Shown: positions 15,851 to 27,794, counted from the first letter of the stretch. The stretch: 64,000 nt of DNA from Acidimicrobiales bacterium (GCA_041394245.1 JAWKIR010000002.1:2542001-2606000), one strand, 5' to 3'. Numbers and translations: made by a program. Notes: generated from the sequence alone by a model not told the origin.

Positions 15851-18800
15851 GTGGAGATCGAGTTGGTCGACGACGAGGCGACGCCGGCAGCGTTCGACGC
15901 CGTGGTGGGTTTCGTCGATCTCGCGGGGTTCACCGCCGCGACCGAACGACTCGGTCGGCTCGGCGCGCGGGGCACGGAGGAGCTGGGAGAGCTGATCAAC
16001 GCGCTCTTCACCCCTGCGATCGACATCGTGCATCGCGTCGGTGGAGAGGTCGGCTGGTTCGCCGGCGACGCGATCGGCGTGCTGTTCGACCGTTCGACGA
16101 CTCCAGATGGAGACGCGGTGGAGGCGCTGCTCGAAGTGTCTCGCGTGATCATGGGAATGACGCCCGTCGCCACGGCAGCCGGTGACCTCACCATGGCGGT
16201 GAAGATCGGTGCAGCCGCAGGCCCCGTGCGCTGGTGCACGGTCGTCGGTGATCAGAAGCTGAGTTGGTTCGCCGGGGAGGCGATCGATCGTGCGGCCGAT
16301 GCCGAGCACTTCGCCGACCCCGGCGACCTCGTGGTCCATCAGACCGTGCTCGACGCAGTAGCGGGCCAGATGACGGACACCACGGTGCTTGCCCCCGAGT
16401 TCGCGCTGGTCGCCTCGACCTCGGCCCCGAGCCTTCGGGCGGCGACCGTGCACCCGCTTGTCGGGCGACGATCACTCGACCACCAGCCACCACGGGTCGC
16501 GCGCCTTGCCCGTTCCGGCGATGCCGGGTTCCTCGATCAGCATCGGCCGGTCACCTCGATGTTCGTGCGGATGCCCCAGCCCGCCCACGATCGGGCGACG
16601 TTGGCCGGCCTGCAGGAGATCCTCGGCGCCCACGGCGGCTACCTCTCGTCGGCGACCGAGGGGGACAAGGGAGCGGTCGCCCTCGCCCTGTTCGGGGTGC
16701 CCACCGCCGTCGCCGACCGTCAGCGGCGCGCCCTGGTCGCAGCGCTCGAGATTCGGGATCTCCTGCCGGGGGCGAGCATCGGGATCACGTCGGGTCGGGC
16801 CTACGCAGGGCGCGTCGGCAGCGACGCGCGCTGGGACTACTCGCTCGTCGGTGACAGCGTGAACACGGCTGCGAGGCTGATGCAGGCGGCCGGCTCGTCG
16901 GAGATCCTGGTCGACCACCCGACGCTCGACGGCGCCGGTGCCGGGGTGGTCGTGGTCGATCAGCGCTCGTTGGTGCTGAAGGGGAAGGCCGAACCGGAAC
17001 CCACTGCGGTGGTCGGTGAGGTCTCGGCCACCGAGTTCGACGGCGCCGACCGCGGTGCGTTCGTCGGCCGTGATGCCGAAGCAGGTGTGCTGCTCGAGGT
17101 GTTGGCCCGATCAGGGATGGCTGTCGTGGTCGCGGACGCCGGGGCGGGGAAGAGCCGCCTGCTGCACCACGTCGTGAGCGAGTCGACGACCCATCCGCTG
17201 ATTCTCCCGATGGAACCCGGTGACCGCAGTCGACCGTTCGCACTGTGGCGGCAGTTGTTGCCCGCGGTGGTCGGCGTCGAACCGTCGGAGGTGCTCGCGG
17301 CGCTGGAGCAGACGTTCGGAGCCGATCCGCGTGTCCCGCTCGCCGGGTTCCTCCTCGGTCGTTCGGTGGCGCTCGACTCGTCGTTCGCCTCGCTGGATGC
17401 CGACGATCGTGCCGAGGTCCTCGCCGGGTTCCTGGTCGAGGTGTTGCGGTCCCGGCCGGAACAACGGCCGATCCTGATCGAGGACCTCCACTGGGTCGAC
17501 GACTCGTCACTGGACCTTCTCGTGCGGATGGTGGGTCGGCTGCCCGGCGCGAACGTGACCGTTCTCGCCACCAGCCGACCGGAGCCTCAGATCGAGGAGC
17601 TGGGCGACGATGCCGGCGTCCGCATGATCGCTCTCGGGCCTCTCGGACCTGGCGCGATGGCGGAGTTGGCCGCCGAGTTGTGGACGGACCTGCTCGGATC
17701 GCCGCCGTCGGCGGCCGTGGCTCGCGATCTCGTCGAACGATCGGCAGGCAACCCGCTGTTCTGCGAGCAGCTCGTCTCGTTCGCTCACGCGGCGGGTGTC
17801 GCGCCGGATGCTCCGGCCCTCCCGTCCGAGGGCGCGTTGCCGGTCACGCTCACCGATCTCCTGCTCGCCCGCCTCGATTCCCTGCCCGAACCGGCCGCGG
17901 TCGCGGCGAGCTACGCGGCAGTGTTCGGGAGCTCGTTCACCGTGGACGATCTGGTCGGCGCGTTCGGCGGACGCCCGGGGTCCGCACAGATTCTCGGCGG
18001 TGTCGAGATCCTGCGTGATCAGGGTGTCGTCGTCGGGCTCGGCTCCCATCGGTTCGCCCACTCTCTACTCGGCGAGGCCGCGTACGATCGGCTCAGTTTC
18101 GGCCTGCGCGGTGAACTGCACCTGCACGTCGTCGAGCGGCTCGAGGCGACGGGGAGCGACGACGTCGACGCTCTTGCCCGTCACACGGCATCGACGAACG
18201 ACACCGATCGCCAACGGAAGTACTTCCGGCTCGCCGGCGACGCAGCGGCGGCGCAGTATGCCCACGAGGTTTCGCGCACCTGGTACACCGCGTTGCTCCC
18301 GTTGCTCGACGGCGCAGTGTTCGGTGAGATCGAGTTGGCGCTCGGCGAGGTCGAGTTCGTCGCGGGTGCGCTCGTCGACGCTCGTGACCACCTGCGGTCA
18401 GCGGTCGAACACCTTCCCGTCGAGGCTCGAGTGGGCGCCCAGGCGACGCTCGCCCGCGTCCTCGTCGGACTCGGCGAGCCGAGCGAGGGCTTCGACGTGC
18501 TCGAGCCGTTGATCGCCGACACCGAGGCGAGCGGCGACTGGGTCGGGCTCCGCGTGGTCATGGAGACCAAGGCCGATCTGGCCACGATGCTCGGTGACGT
18601 GGCCCGGGCGGAGGAGGTCGAGGCACTGCTCGACCGGCTACGGCGGTCCCTGGGAGGCGAACATCCGGCGGCGGCTCCGCTCGAGTTCCTCGTGCCGCTG
18701 CTCTGGATGCGTGGCGAGATCGAGGAGGCGGCGATCGAGTACGAGCGCCAGTTCGACGGTTTCGTCGAGCAGGGTGACCTCGTCAATGCAGGGATGAACG

Positions 18801-19654
18801 CTGCTGACCTGGCCGGTCTCGCCTTCGAGCGTCGCGATCTCGCAGCGACCTTCGACTGGATGGAACGGGCGCGTGACCTTCTCGAGCGGGCGGGGCACGC
18901 GCGGGCGCTGGTGCGATTCGTTCGTGGGAACGAGATCGTGGTCCGGCTCGCGCTCGGCGACACCGAGGGAGCCCGGGAGGTCGCCGAGGAGCGCCTGTAC
19001 GACGCCATCGAACTCCAGGATCCGAACGCCGTCGGCGAGACACTCGCGCTCTTGTCCCGGCTCGTCCCGAACGGCCGCGTCGACCTGGCCCTGCGGGCGA
19101 TCGCGGTGGGCAGTCGTGTCGCCAACAACGACCTCGTCGCCGACGCGTTCCATGCACTTGCCGTCGCCCATCTCGACGATGGTGCGCCGGAGGTCGCGGT
19201 GGATCTGCTCGGCGTCGTGCTGGGCCAGTTCGACGGCGCCGCGGAAGTGCAGGTCGAACTCGCCGAGGCGCAACTCCGGATCGGCGGGAGCGAGGCGAAA
19301 CGAGCGATCGAGCGCCTGTCGACCCTCGCGACCGAGGCCGGACACCTCGGAGCGCTCGCTGCCGCGGCGCTGGCCACTGCGACCGGGGTCGGGCGGGGCG
19401 AGGCGATCGAACGGTGCCGAATCGAGCGCGACGCGTTTCCGTCGGCGGCGCTCGGTCGGGCGCTGCGAGGACTCGGCATCGAGGTGACGCCGCCTGCCCT
19501 GCCCCCTCCCAGTGTGGTCGTGCGGGGAGACGTCGCCGGCGTCGCCGCGGCCGTCGACTTCGCCGACCGGGAGGTCGCTGCGTTGCACGATTGGCCGACG
19601 ACCGCCCGCACTGTGGTCGACGAGGCCTTGATCATCACGGAGGGTGTCGACTAG
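15851..19654 (+). CDS. Soluble-adenylyl-cyclase-like protein: tandem cyclase domains, AAA/NACHT-type ATPase, TPR region
   Basis: A 1267-residue multidomain protein. Class III cyclase domain 1 (about residues 8-190) keeps both metal Asp regions (GFVDLAGFTAATE; GWFAGDAIGVLF). Domain 2 (about 235-395) has EGDKGAVALALFG and SLVGDSVNTAARLM but lacks the first metal Asp. An ATPase follows with Walker A ADAGAGKSRLL near 430 and Walker B PILIEDLHWVDDSS near 540; the rest (about 780-1230) is helical TPR-like. This order is that of animal soluble adenylyl cyclase and its bacterial relatives, so cAMP synthesis with one active site at the C1/C2 interface is a good inference. GTG start, seven bases after TAGTGT. 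Confidence 0.85.
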   Translation: MEIELVDDEATPAAFDAVVGFVDLAGFTAATERLGRLGARGTEELGELINALFTPAIDIVHRVGGEVGWFAGDAIGVLFDRSTTPDGDAVEALLEVSRVIMGMTPVATAAGDLTMAVKIGAAAGPVRWCTVVGDQKLSWFAGEAIDRAADAEHFADPGDLVVHQTVLDAVAGQMTDTTVLAPEFALVASTSAPSLRAATVHPLVGRRSLDHQPPRVARLARSGDAGFLDQHRPVTSMFVRMPQPAHDRATLAGLQEILGAHGGYLSSATEGDKGAVALALFGVPTAVADRQRRALVAALEIRDLLPGASIGITSGRAYAGRVGSDARWDYSLVGDSVNTAARLMQAAGSSEILVDHPTLDGAGAGVVVVDQRSLVLKGKAEPEPTAVVGEVSATEFDGADRGAFVGRDAEAGVLLEVLARSGMAVVVADAGAGKSRLLHHVVSESTTHPLILPMEPGDRSRPFALWRQLLPAVVGVEPSEVLAALEQTFGADPRVPLAGFLLGRSVALDSSFASLDADDRAEVLAGFLVEVLRSRPEQRPILIEDLHWVDDSSLDLLVRMVGRLPGANVTVLATSRPEPQIEELGDDAGVRMIALGPLGPGAMAELAAELWTDLLGSPPSAAVARDLVERSAGNPLFCEQLVSFAHAAGVAPDAPALPSEGALPVTLTDLLLARLDSLPEPAAVAASYAAVFGSSFTVDDLVGAFGGRPGSAQILGGVEILRDQGVVVGLGSHRFAHSLLGEAAYDRLSFGLRGELHLHVVERLEATGSDDVDALARHTASTNDTDRQRKYFRLAGDAAAAQYAHEVSRTWYTALLPLLDGAVFGEIELALGEVEFVAGALVDARDHLRSAVEHLPVEARVGAQATLARVLVGLGEPSEGFDVLEPLIADTEASGDWVGLRVVMETKADLATMLGDVARAEEVEALLDRLRRSLGGEHPAAAPLEFLVPLLWMRGEIEEAAIEYERQFDGFVEQGDLVNAGMNAADLAGLAFERRDLAATFDWMERARDLLERAGHARALVRFVRGNEIVVRLALGDTEGAREVAEERLYDAIELQDPNAVGETLALLSRLVPNGRVDLALRAIAVGSRVANNDLVADAFHALAVAHLDDGAPEVAVDLLGVVLGQFDGAAEVQVELAEAQLRIGGSEAKRAIERLSTLATEAGHLGALAAAALATATGVGRGEAIERCRIERDAFPSAALGRALRGLGIEVTPPALPPPSVVVRGDVAGVAAAVDFADREVAALHDWPTTARTVVDEALIITEGVD

Positions 19655-19690
19655 CGTCACCGCCGCGATCGGCGCGCGGAGGACTCACTC

Positions 19691-20518
19691 ATGGAAAACG
19701 AACAGATGCTCGACTCCGGCAGGCGTGGTCGGACCCGGTGGGCACTGGCTGCGTTGGTGGTCGCCGCGACGCTGGCGGCGCTCACGATCCCCGCAGGGGC
19801 GTGGATTCGCGCCCGGTCCGACATCAGCATCGATGCCGAGGCTCTGGCGGTCTGCAGTTCCGAGGTAACGCTGTCGTCGACGTTGGCCCACCAGATCGAC
19901 AGCTTCGAGTTCTTCTACCCCGACTTCGTCGGTGTGCCCGACGTGACGCCGTATCCCGGACTCGCCACCGAGTTCATCGAGCTCTACGGCTCGTCGGGCG
20001 ATGCGTTGGCCCGGACCAACGCGGTGGTGACCGTCGAGGTGCCACGGATCTATCGCAGCCAGGACACCAGCGTCCGCTTCAGCGGTGAGGCCACGGTTCC
20101 GACCCCGGCCGGGTTCGACAACGGCGACACGCTCTACGCATCGGGCTTCGACTCCACGCTCAGCCCGGTTGCCGTGCCGCTGACCATCGGTGACCCCGTC
20201 TACGACTGTGCTCCCGAATACCTGCCGTGGGCCGTGTTGTCAGCCGGCAACACCGTGCAGGTCAACGCCTACCTGCCCCACACCATCCTCTTCGATGCGT
20301 CATCGGTCTCCCCCAAGTCGTTGACCGTGTCCAACGGTGCGCAGTCCGCGCCGGTCCAGTTCCTCGGCCAGATCGGTTCGATCGGCGTCGCCCGGGTCGA
20401 TCTCAACGACGCCGGTCTCCGCTGCAACACCACCACCCTGGTGCTCTCGGGCGTCGATGCAGGCGGCTACGAGCACCTCGGCGAGATCAAGGTGTTCCCG
20501 AAGGGCCGCCGCTGCTGA
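19691..20518 (+). CDS. Hypothetical secreted or membrane-anchored protein
   Basis: A 275-residue protein I do not recognise. A hydrophobic segment (about residues 17-38, WALAALVVAATLAALTIPAGAWI) acts as signal peptide or anchor. The rest is beta-rich with four Cys (AVCSSEVTL, VYDCAPE, LRCNTTT and the C-terminal KGRRC), suggesting disulfides outside the cell. Near the end, VSPKSLTVSN and VDLNDAGLRCNTTTLVLSGVDAGGYEHLG read as a repeated Ig-like or surface beta domain. GGAGG eight bases before the ATG is a good ribosome site. The stop codon sits in the loop of a terminator hairpin. Confidence 0.72.
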   Translation: MENEQMLDSGRRGRTRWALAALVVAATLAALTIPAGAWIRARSDISIDAEALAVCSSEVTLSSTLAHQIDSFEFFYPDFVGVPDVTPYPGLATEFIELYGSSGDALARTNAVVTVEVPRIYRSQDTSVRFSGEATVPTPAGFDNGDTLYASGFDSTLSPVAVPLTIGDPVYDCAPEYLPWAVLSAGNTVQVNAYLPHTILFDASSVSPKSLTVSNGAQSAPVQFLGQIGSIGVARVDLNDAGLRCNTTTLVLSGVDAGGYEHLGEIKVFPKGRRC

Positions 20519-20530
20519 GAGGCAGCGGCG
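20507..20530. terminator. Bidirectional terminator hairpin between convergent genes
   Basis: CGCCGCTGC (20507-20515) pairs perfectly with GCAGCGGCG (20522-20530); the six-base loop TGAGAG contains the stop codon of the plus-strand gene. The hairpin ends right at the stop of the convergent sdhB. Confidence 0.65.
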
Positions 20531-21297
20531 CTACTGCGAAGCCAGTGAGCGGTTCTTGACCTTCGCCTTGACATAGTCGCGGTTCATGAAGGCGATGAAG
20601 TCGAGGCTGATCTCCTTCGGGCACGCCTCATGGCATTCGCCGTGGTTCGTGCAGGATCCGAAGAAGTCCTCCATGGTCTCGACCATGGCCTCGGTTCGCT
20701 TCCAACGCTCCGGCTGGCCCTGGGGCAAGACGTTGAGATGGGCGAGCTTCGCCGAGGTGAACAGCTGCGCCGCCGAGTTGGGGCAGGCCGCGACGCAGGC
20801 GCCGCAGCCGATGCATGCCGCCGCGTCCATCGACGTGTCGGCGACCTCCTTGGGGATCAGCGTCGCGTTGGCGTCCTGGGGCGTGCCCGTCGGCGCGGAG
20901 ATGTAGCCGCCGGCCTCGACGATGCGGTCGAACGCCCGACGGTCGACCATCAGATCCTTGAGCACAGGGAACGCCGCGGCCTTCCACGGCTCGATGACGA
21001 TCTCGTCGCCGTCGTTGAACTTGCGCATGTGGAGCTGGCACGTGGCCGTGGCCTTCTCGGGCCCGTGGGCCTGGCCGTTGATCATCACGCCACAGGTACC
21101 GCAGATGCCTTCACGACAGTCGTGGCCGAACGTGATCGGTTCGACGTCGTCGGCGATCAGACGCTCGTTGACCACATCGAGCATCTCGAGGAACGAAGCG
21201 TCCTCGGGGATGTCCTTCGCGTCGACATCGAGGAATGCCCCCTGCGAGTGGGGCCCGTCCTGACGCCAGATCTTCAGCTTGAGGTTCAGCATCTTGC

Positions 21298-21301
<4 letters not shown>
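20531..21301 (-). CDS. sdhB: Succinate dehydrogenase iron-sulfur subunit
   Basis: Transfers electrons from the flavoprotein to quinone in complex II. It is 256 residues, with all three clusters visible: [2Fe-2S] ligands in CREGICGTCG and a following Cys (TATCQLH), then CIGCGACVAACP and CTNHGECHEACP for the [4Fe-4S] and [3Fe-4S] centres. Last gene of sdhCAB. I take the GTG at 21301, which overlaps the sdhA stop as GTGA; the ATG at 21292 is an alternative. The open frame continues further upstream but only as antisense to sdhA. Confidence 0.96.
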
Positions 21302-23216
<1,915 letters not shown>

Positions 23217-23220
<4 letters not shown>

Positions 23221-24041
23221 TCGCCTCCTTGGTCGGCGTGGGAATCGAGCACCGAGTTGCCGTCGGCATCGACGAACCCGATCGGGTCCGCGCGGTTGTC
23301 CTCGTCGATCACACCGCTCTGCACCGCGATCGGGAAGCTCAGGTTGCCGACCAGGATCAGCAGGGCGAGCCCCTGGGCGATGCCCTTGCGGAGGGCGTTG
23401 TACTTGGGGTTGTTGATCCCCAGGGTCTGGAACATCGACCAGGCGCCGTGGAAGATGTGAACGGCGAGGGCGACGTTGGCGACGATGTAGATGATCGCGA
23501 TCGGCACGGCGCTCATCGAGCTGTAGACGTTGTGGTACGGGTCGCCGCGGACCCAGTCGTCGTCGACCCAGCCCCAGGTGAGATCGGCCAGGTGGAACAG
23601 GACGTAGAGCAAGATGATGGGCCCGGTCCAGCGCATGGTCCGGCTGGCGAAGTTCGCCGCGATGTAGTTGCGGCTGCCGACGTAGGCGCTGCCGGCCTTC
23701 TGGTTCATGCGGCTGAGCGACACGGCGCAGTGGATGTGGACGGCGAACATGCCGATCAGACCGAGTCGCATCACCCAGAGCAGGAACGTGCGGGGAGCGA
23801 GATGTCCACCGAGGTCACGAAGCGCTTCGGCGTATTCGTGGACCTGGCGCGGGCCCTCGTAGAGGTGCAGGTTGCCGATCATGTGGACGATGACGAACCC
23901 GAGCAGCCCGATGCCGGTGAGGGCCATGGCGTACTTCTTGCCGACGGCCGTCTGATAGATGTTCAGCGGCCAGGGGAGTGGTTTCGGACGCCTGCGGACC
24001 GGAGCGACGTCGTGTCGCGACGGAGATGTTGCCTGTGCCAT
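23217..24041 (-). CDS. sdhC: Succinate dehydrogenase cytochrome b558-type subunit
   Basis: Membrane anchor of complex II, 274 residues from the ATG at 24041. Five hydrophobic helices are visible, with haem-ligand candidate histidines in GFVIVHMIGNLHLY, AVHIHCAVSLS, YVLFHLADL and ALAVHIFHGAWSMFQ. This is the fused single-subunit (type B) form, so no sdhD is expected or present. The C-terminus (about 30 residues, acidic) is soluble. First gene of the operon; the frame continues upstream but without hydrophobic or homologous sequence. Confidence 0.94.
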
Positions 24042-24124
24042 GAAAACATGCACTTTCTGCTCACGGGAGTACCCGGGAACGGTACTTCCCCCGGACCCAC
24101 TCGGCCTACTTCTGCTCGCGACGA

Positions 24125-26230
24125 TCAGTGCACCGGTGCCTGGTACCGGTTCGTCACGGTGACGGCGTCGCTGGTGAGTTCGAGGTCGACGACCACCTGG
24201 GTCGCGCCGGCGGGCACCACCGCGCCGGCCCGCCCGATGAGAACGCAGTCGTCGGCCGCGATGGTGCCGGACCATTCCTGGCTGTGCTCGGCGACGAGTT
24301 CACCGTCGGCATCGGTTGCCCGCACCGTGGCCCGGACTCGGGCGTCGTCGATTGCGTCGCGCCGGTCGGACACGACGTGCACGGCGAGATCCAGCGTCTC
24401 CCCGCGGTGCACCACCGGTGGGAGCGGATCCGCCACGACGATGACCGGGCGACAGGCATCGACCATCGCCTGCCACGCCGGCTTGGGGCGACGGTCGTGG
24501 TCGAGCACGCCGAACCCCCCGGTCGGCGAGGTGTCGGCCAGGTAGAACTGGGCGAAGCCGCCGGTGGGTCGGTACTTGAGCCGGCGGAGGAGCTCGATGC
24601 TGGTCTTGACGACCTCGGCCTGCGCGATCCGTGTGAGCGCAGCCCATGCCGCGCCGTCGCGGACCCCCCGCGGGGAAACGAGGTGCTGCAACGCCTGCGT
24701 TCGTGCACCCGTCTCCGCACCGAGTCGTTCCCAGTCGATCGCGGGCCAGCGGTCGTCGGTGAGTACGGCGGCGTCGGGGTTCACCGAGGCGGCGCCGAAC
24801 GCGGTGACGAATCGACCCATCCGCGGGAGACGGGCGACGGCGCCGGCGAGGTCGGCGGCCCGTCCGTCGGCCCAGCCGAACCAGAGGTGGCTGGTCGTGC
24901 CGTCGAGCGAGGGGAAGTGCGGCGGCACGGCAGTGTGGAGGACCACGGGGCGGCTGCCGTCGGTCCGGGTGAGGACGCGGCGGACCGAGCGATCGAGCAC
25001 GTCGCGGTTCCACGAGGGGGCCTGCTGGCCGAGCACCGGCGGCGTGGCGGTCGGTACGTCGGGGCGACGGAACGGCTCGTCGTGGACGCACCACACGGCG
25101 ACCGACGGGTGATGCGCGAGGAGGTCGACGGCCTCCCTCGCCTGGCGGACGGCCTGGCCACGGACTCCTCGTGCCATCACGCCCCGTAGCGGCAGTTCCT
25201 GCCAGATCAGCAGGCCGGCCTCGTCGGCCGCGTCGTAGAGCTCCGGCCGGGCGATGTGGGCGATCACCCGGATGAAGTCGAGGCCGGCCTCGATCGCCGC
25301 GCCGATGTCGCCCTCGATCTGCTGGCGGGTCGCGTCGCCGGGACGAGGGGTCGTCGGGAGCATCCCGGTGCCCTTGAGGAACAGAGGCTCGCCGTTGACC
25401 CGAACGACCCAGTTCCTCATCGTGATGGTGCGAAAGCCGATGCGCACCGAGCGGGAGTCGTCGACCTCGCCGTTGTTGACGAGGTCGCAGCGAAGGTCGT
25501 GCAGCGGCTGCGCGCCGAGGGCATGGGGCCACCAGATCGCCGGCGCGGGAACGTCGAAGGTCCACTCGACGCGGTTCTCGCCCACTGCGGCGGAGTGGGT
25601 CTGCTCGTGTTCGTGGCCGGCGACGCGGGTGCGCAGGGTCACCGTGCCGCCGTCGGGTGCGTCGAACACGCAGCGCATGGCCATCCGGGCCCGGCTGGGG
25701 TTGGCATCCAGGCAGACGGCGCGGAAGAACCGGATGGCGATCGGTCCGGTCTCGACGATGCGCACCGGGCCCCAGATCCCTCCGGGGTTGGCTCCCGTAG
25801 TACCGCCCAGTTCGGGATCCTGGAGCGCCCCCATCATTCCGGAACGATGGTCGGGGTCGCCGAAGCGACTGCAGTTGACGTCGACGCCCAGCACGTGCGG
25901 TGAACGATCGGCCAGAAGGTCGGTGACCTCGAAGCGGTGGGGCACGAAGTAGCCGTCGGTGTCGCCGACGTAGCCGCCGTCGAGCCAGACGTCGCCCTGT
26001 TGGGCGATGCCGTCGAAACAGAGGAAACGGCGTCGACCCGGCGGCGTGGGCGCGAGTTCGAACGAGGTCCGGTGCAGCACCGATCGGGCCGATTCGAGGC
26101 CCGCGACCTCGGACCAGTGGCCGGGGACCGGCACGGCCGTCCAGCCTCGATCGTCGAGTTCGGGTTCGTGGAACGTCCGCCGCAGCTCCTCCGTGGCCGG
26201 TGCCGCCCGCCATGCCCCCGACAGTTCCAT
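24125..26230 (-). CDS. GH2-like glycoside hydrolase lacking the nucleophile
   Basis: A 701-residue protein with GH2 architecture: N-terminal jelly roll (about 1-170; FLCFDGIAQQGDVWLDGGYVG is the family's sugar-binding fold), Ig-like middle domain, TIM barrel (about 270-570) and a C-terminal beta domain. The acid/base Glu is kept as Glu385 in WCVHDEP. The nucleophile motif, normally S/T-E-F-G, reads T-A-F-G with Ala477. It is therefore probably inactive as a classic retaining glycosidase, or it uses another residue. No signal peptide. TACCCT lies seven bases before the ATG (26238-26243, reverse strand), so it is leaderless and divergent from the MoxR-type ATPase gene. Confidence 0.85.
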   Translation of the reverse strand: MELSGAWRAAPATEELRRTFHEPELDDRGWTAVPVPGHWSEVAGLESARSVLHRTSFELAPTPPGRRRFLCFDGIAQQGDVWLDGGYVGDTDGYFVPHRFEVTDLLADRSPHVLGVDVNCSRFGDPDHRSGMMGALQDPELGGTTGANPGGIWGPVRIVETGPIAIRFFRAVCLDANPSRARMAMRCVFDAPDGGTVTLRTRVAGHEHEQTHSAAVGENRVEWTFDVPAPAIWWPHALGAQPLHDLRCDLVNNGEVDDSRSVRIGFRTITMRNWVVRVNGEPLFLKGTGMLPTTPRPGDATRQQIEGDIGAAIEAGLDFIRVIAHIARPELYDAADEAGLLIWQELPLRGVMARGVRGQAVRQAREAVDLLAHHPSVAVWCVHDEPFRRPDVPTATPPVLGQQAPSWNRDVLDRSVRRVLTRTDGSRPVVLHTAVPPHFPSLDGTTSHLWFGWADGRAADLAGAVARLPRMGRFVTAFGAASVNPDAAVLTDDRWPAIDWERLGAETGARTQALQHLVSPRGVRDGAAWAALTRIAQAEVVKTSIELLRRLKYRPTGGFAQFYLADTSPTGGFGVLDHDRRPKPAWQAMVDACRPVIVVADPLPPVVHRGETLDLAVHVVSDRRDAIDDARVRATVRATDADGELVAEHSQEWSGTIAADDCVLIGRAGAVVPAGATQVVVDLELTSDAVTVTNRYQAPVH

Positions 26231-26299
26231 CCGTTGGAGGGTAGCGGCCCGGCATCGCTGCTTGCCGAGGGGTCGGGGGGCCCGTGTAGGGTCGCCGCC

Positions 26300-27718
26300 A
26301 TGTCGAGACCCGAGACCCTTGGTGCCCTTCGCGACAGCGGCTGGGAGTCCACACCGATCCGCAAGGAGATCCGCCGCAACGCGATCGCCCGGATCCGCTC
26401 CGGCGAACCACTCTTCCCCGAGGTGATCGGCTACGAGAACACCGTCACCCCCCAGCTCGAGAACGCGCTGTTGGCCGGCCACGACATCATCTTCCTCGGA
26501 GAGCGTGGTCAGGCGAAGACCCGGATGATCCGCGGGCTCACCGGTCTGCTCGACGAATGGATGCCCATCGTCGCGGGCTCGGAGATCAACGACGACCCGT
26601 ACGCGCCGATCTCCAAGTACGCCCGCGACCTGATCGCCGAGATGGGCGACGACACCCCGATCGGCTGGGTGCACCGTGACGACCGTTTCGGCGAGAAGCT
26701 GGCCACGCCCGACACGGCGATCGCCGACCTGATCGGCGAGGTCGATCCGATCAAGATCGCGGAAGGCCGCTACCTCTCCGATGAACTCGTCCTGCACTAC
26801 GGCCTGGTGCCCCGGACCAACCGCGGCATCTTCGCCATGAACGAGCTCCCCGATCTGGCCGAGCGCATCCAGGTCGGCCTGCTCAACGTGCTCGAGGAGC
26901 GCGACGTCCAGATCCGCGGCCACAAGGTGCGGCTCCCGCTCGACGTCATCCTCGTGGCGTCGGCCAATCCCGAGGACTACACCAACCGCGGTCGTCTGAT
27001 CACACCGCTGAAGGACCGGTTCGGTTCGCAGATCCGCACCCACTACCCCCTCGACGTCGACACCGAGGTGGCGATCATCGAGCAGGAGGCCGACCTGGCC
27101 TCGGCCGACGGACTCGACGTCGTCGTGCCGTCGTTCATGACCGAGATCTGCGCCACAGTGAGTCATGTCGCACGCGCCAGTCAGCACATCAACCAGCGGT
27201 CGGGTGTGTCGGTTCGTCTGTCGATCTCCAACACCGAGGTGATGGTCGCCAACGCCGTGCGCCGGTCACTGCGTTCGGGGGCGACCGACGTCGTTCCTCG
27301 CATCGTCGATCTCGATGCGCTGCCGGCCTCGACCTCGGGCAAGATCGAGATCGAGACGCTCGACGAGGGTCGCGACGGCGAGATCCTGGCGAACCTCGTC
27401 CGCACCGCGGTGTTGACGGTGTTCAAGGACCGGGTCCCGCCCGACACCCATCGCGGTGTGGTCGACGCCTTCGATGGCGACGTGGTGCTCGACACCGGCG
27501 AAGACGTCACCGACGATGCCTACGCGGCGATGCTCGCGTCGGTCCCCGCGTTGCAGGCGCCGGTCGCGGCATTGCTGGCGGAGGAGGATCCCGGCGACGC
27601 CGAGTCGCCGGCCATGATCGCCAGCGCGATCGAGCTGGTGCTCGAAGGCCTTCACCTGTCGAAGCGGCTCAACAAGGACGGCGGTGGCGGCAAGTCGCAG
27701 TTCCGCAGCCGCAGCTGA
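26300..27718 (+). CDS. MoxR/Mg-chelatase-like AAA+ ATPase
   Basis: A 472-residue ATPase of the MoxR/magnesium-chelatase ChlI group (compare the 'magnesium chelatase' Rv0958 type of mycobacteria). The Walker A is atypical, GERGQAKTR; Walker B region GIFAMNELPDLAERIQVGLLNVLEERDVQIRG; sensor 1 VASANPEDYTNRGRLI; arginine-finger region PLKDRFGSQIRTHYPL. These proteins act with a VWA-domain partner to remodel target proteins; that partner is the gene at 30662. TAGGGT (26287-26292) is seven bases before the ATG. I chose this start over upstream ones, which run antisense to the GH2 gene. Confidence 0.9.
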   Translation: MSRPETLGALRDSGWESTPIRKEIRRNAIARIRSGEPLFPEVIGYENTVTPQLENALLAGHDIIFLGERGQAKTRMIRGLTGLLDEWMPIVAGSEINDDPYAPISKYARDLIAEMGDDTPIGWVHRDDRFGEKLATPDTAIADLIGEVDPIKIAEGRYLSDELVLHYGLVPRTNRGIFAMNELPDLAERIQVGLLNVLEERDVQIRGHKVRLPLDVILVASANPEDYTNRGRLITPLKDRFGSQIRTHYPLDVDTEVAIIEQEADLASADGLDVVVPSFMTEICATVSHVARASQHINQRSGVSVRLSISNTEVMVANAVRRSLRSGATDVVPRIVDLDALPASTSGKIEIETLDEGRDGEILANLVRTAVLTVFKDRVPPDTHRGVVDAFDGDVVLDTGEDVTDDAYAAMLASVPALQAPVAALLAEEDPGDAESPAMIASAIELVLEGLHLSKRLNKDGGGGKSQFRSRS

Positions 27719-27742
27719 CGGCATCACGGGCGATCGGTACGC

Positions 27743-27778
27743 TCCGCCGAGATGACGGAGGTCATCCCGTGCGGCGGA
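27743..27778. terminator. Nested hairpin between convergent genes
   Basis: Outer arms TCCGCC (27743-27748) and GGCGGA (27773-27778) enclose a perfect GATGAC-GGAG-GTCATC stem (27751-27766). It lies 25 bases after the ATPase stop and could end transcription in both directions. Confidence 0.55.
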
Positions 27779-27794
27779 TAGCGCGGACTCGTCA

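Noticed and set aside
24125..27187. Very long minus-strand frame starting far upstream of the GH2 gene
   Set aside because: Homology begins at the ATG at 26230; the upstream part is antisense to the MoxR-type ATPase.
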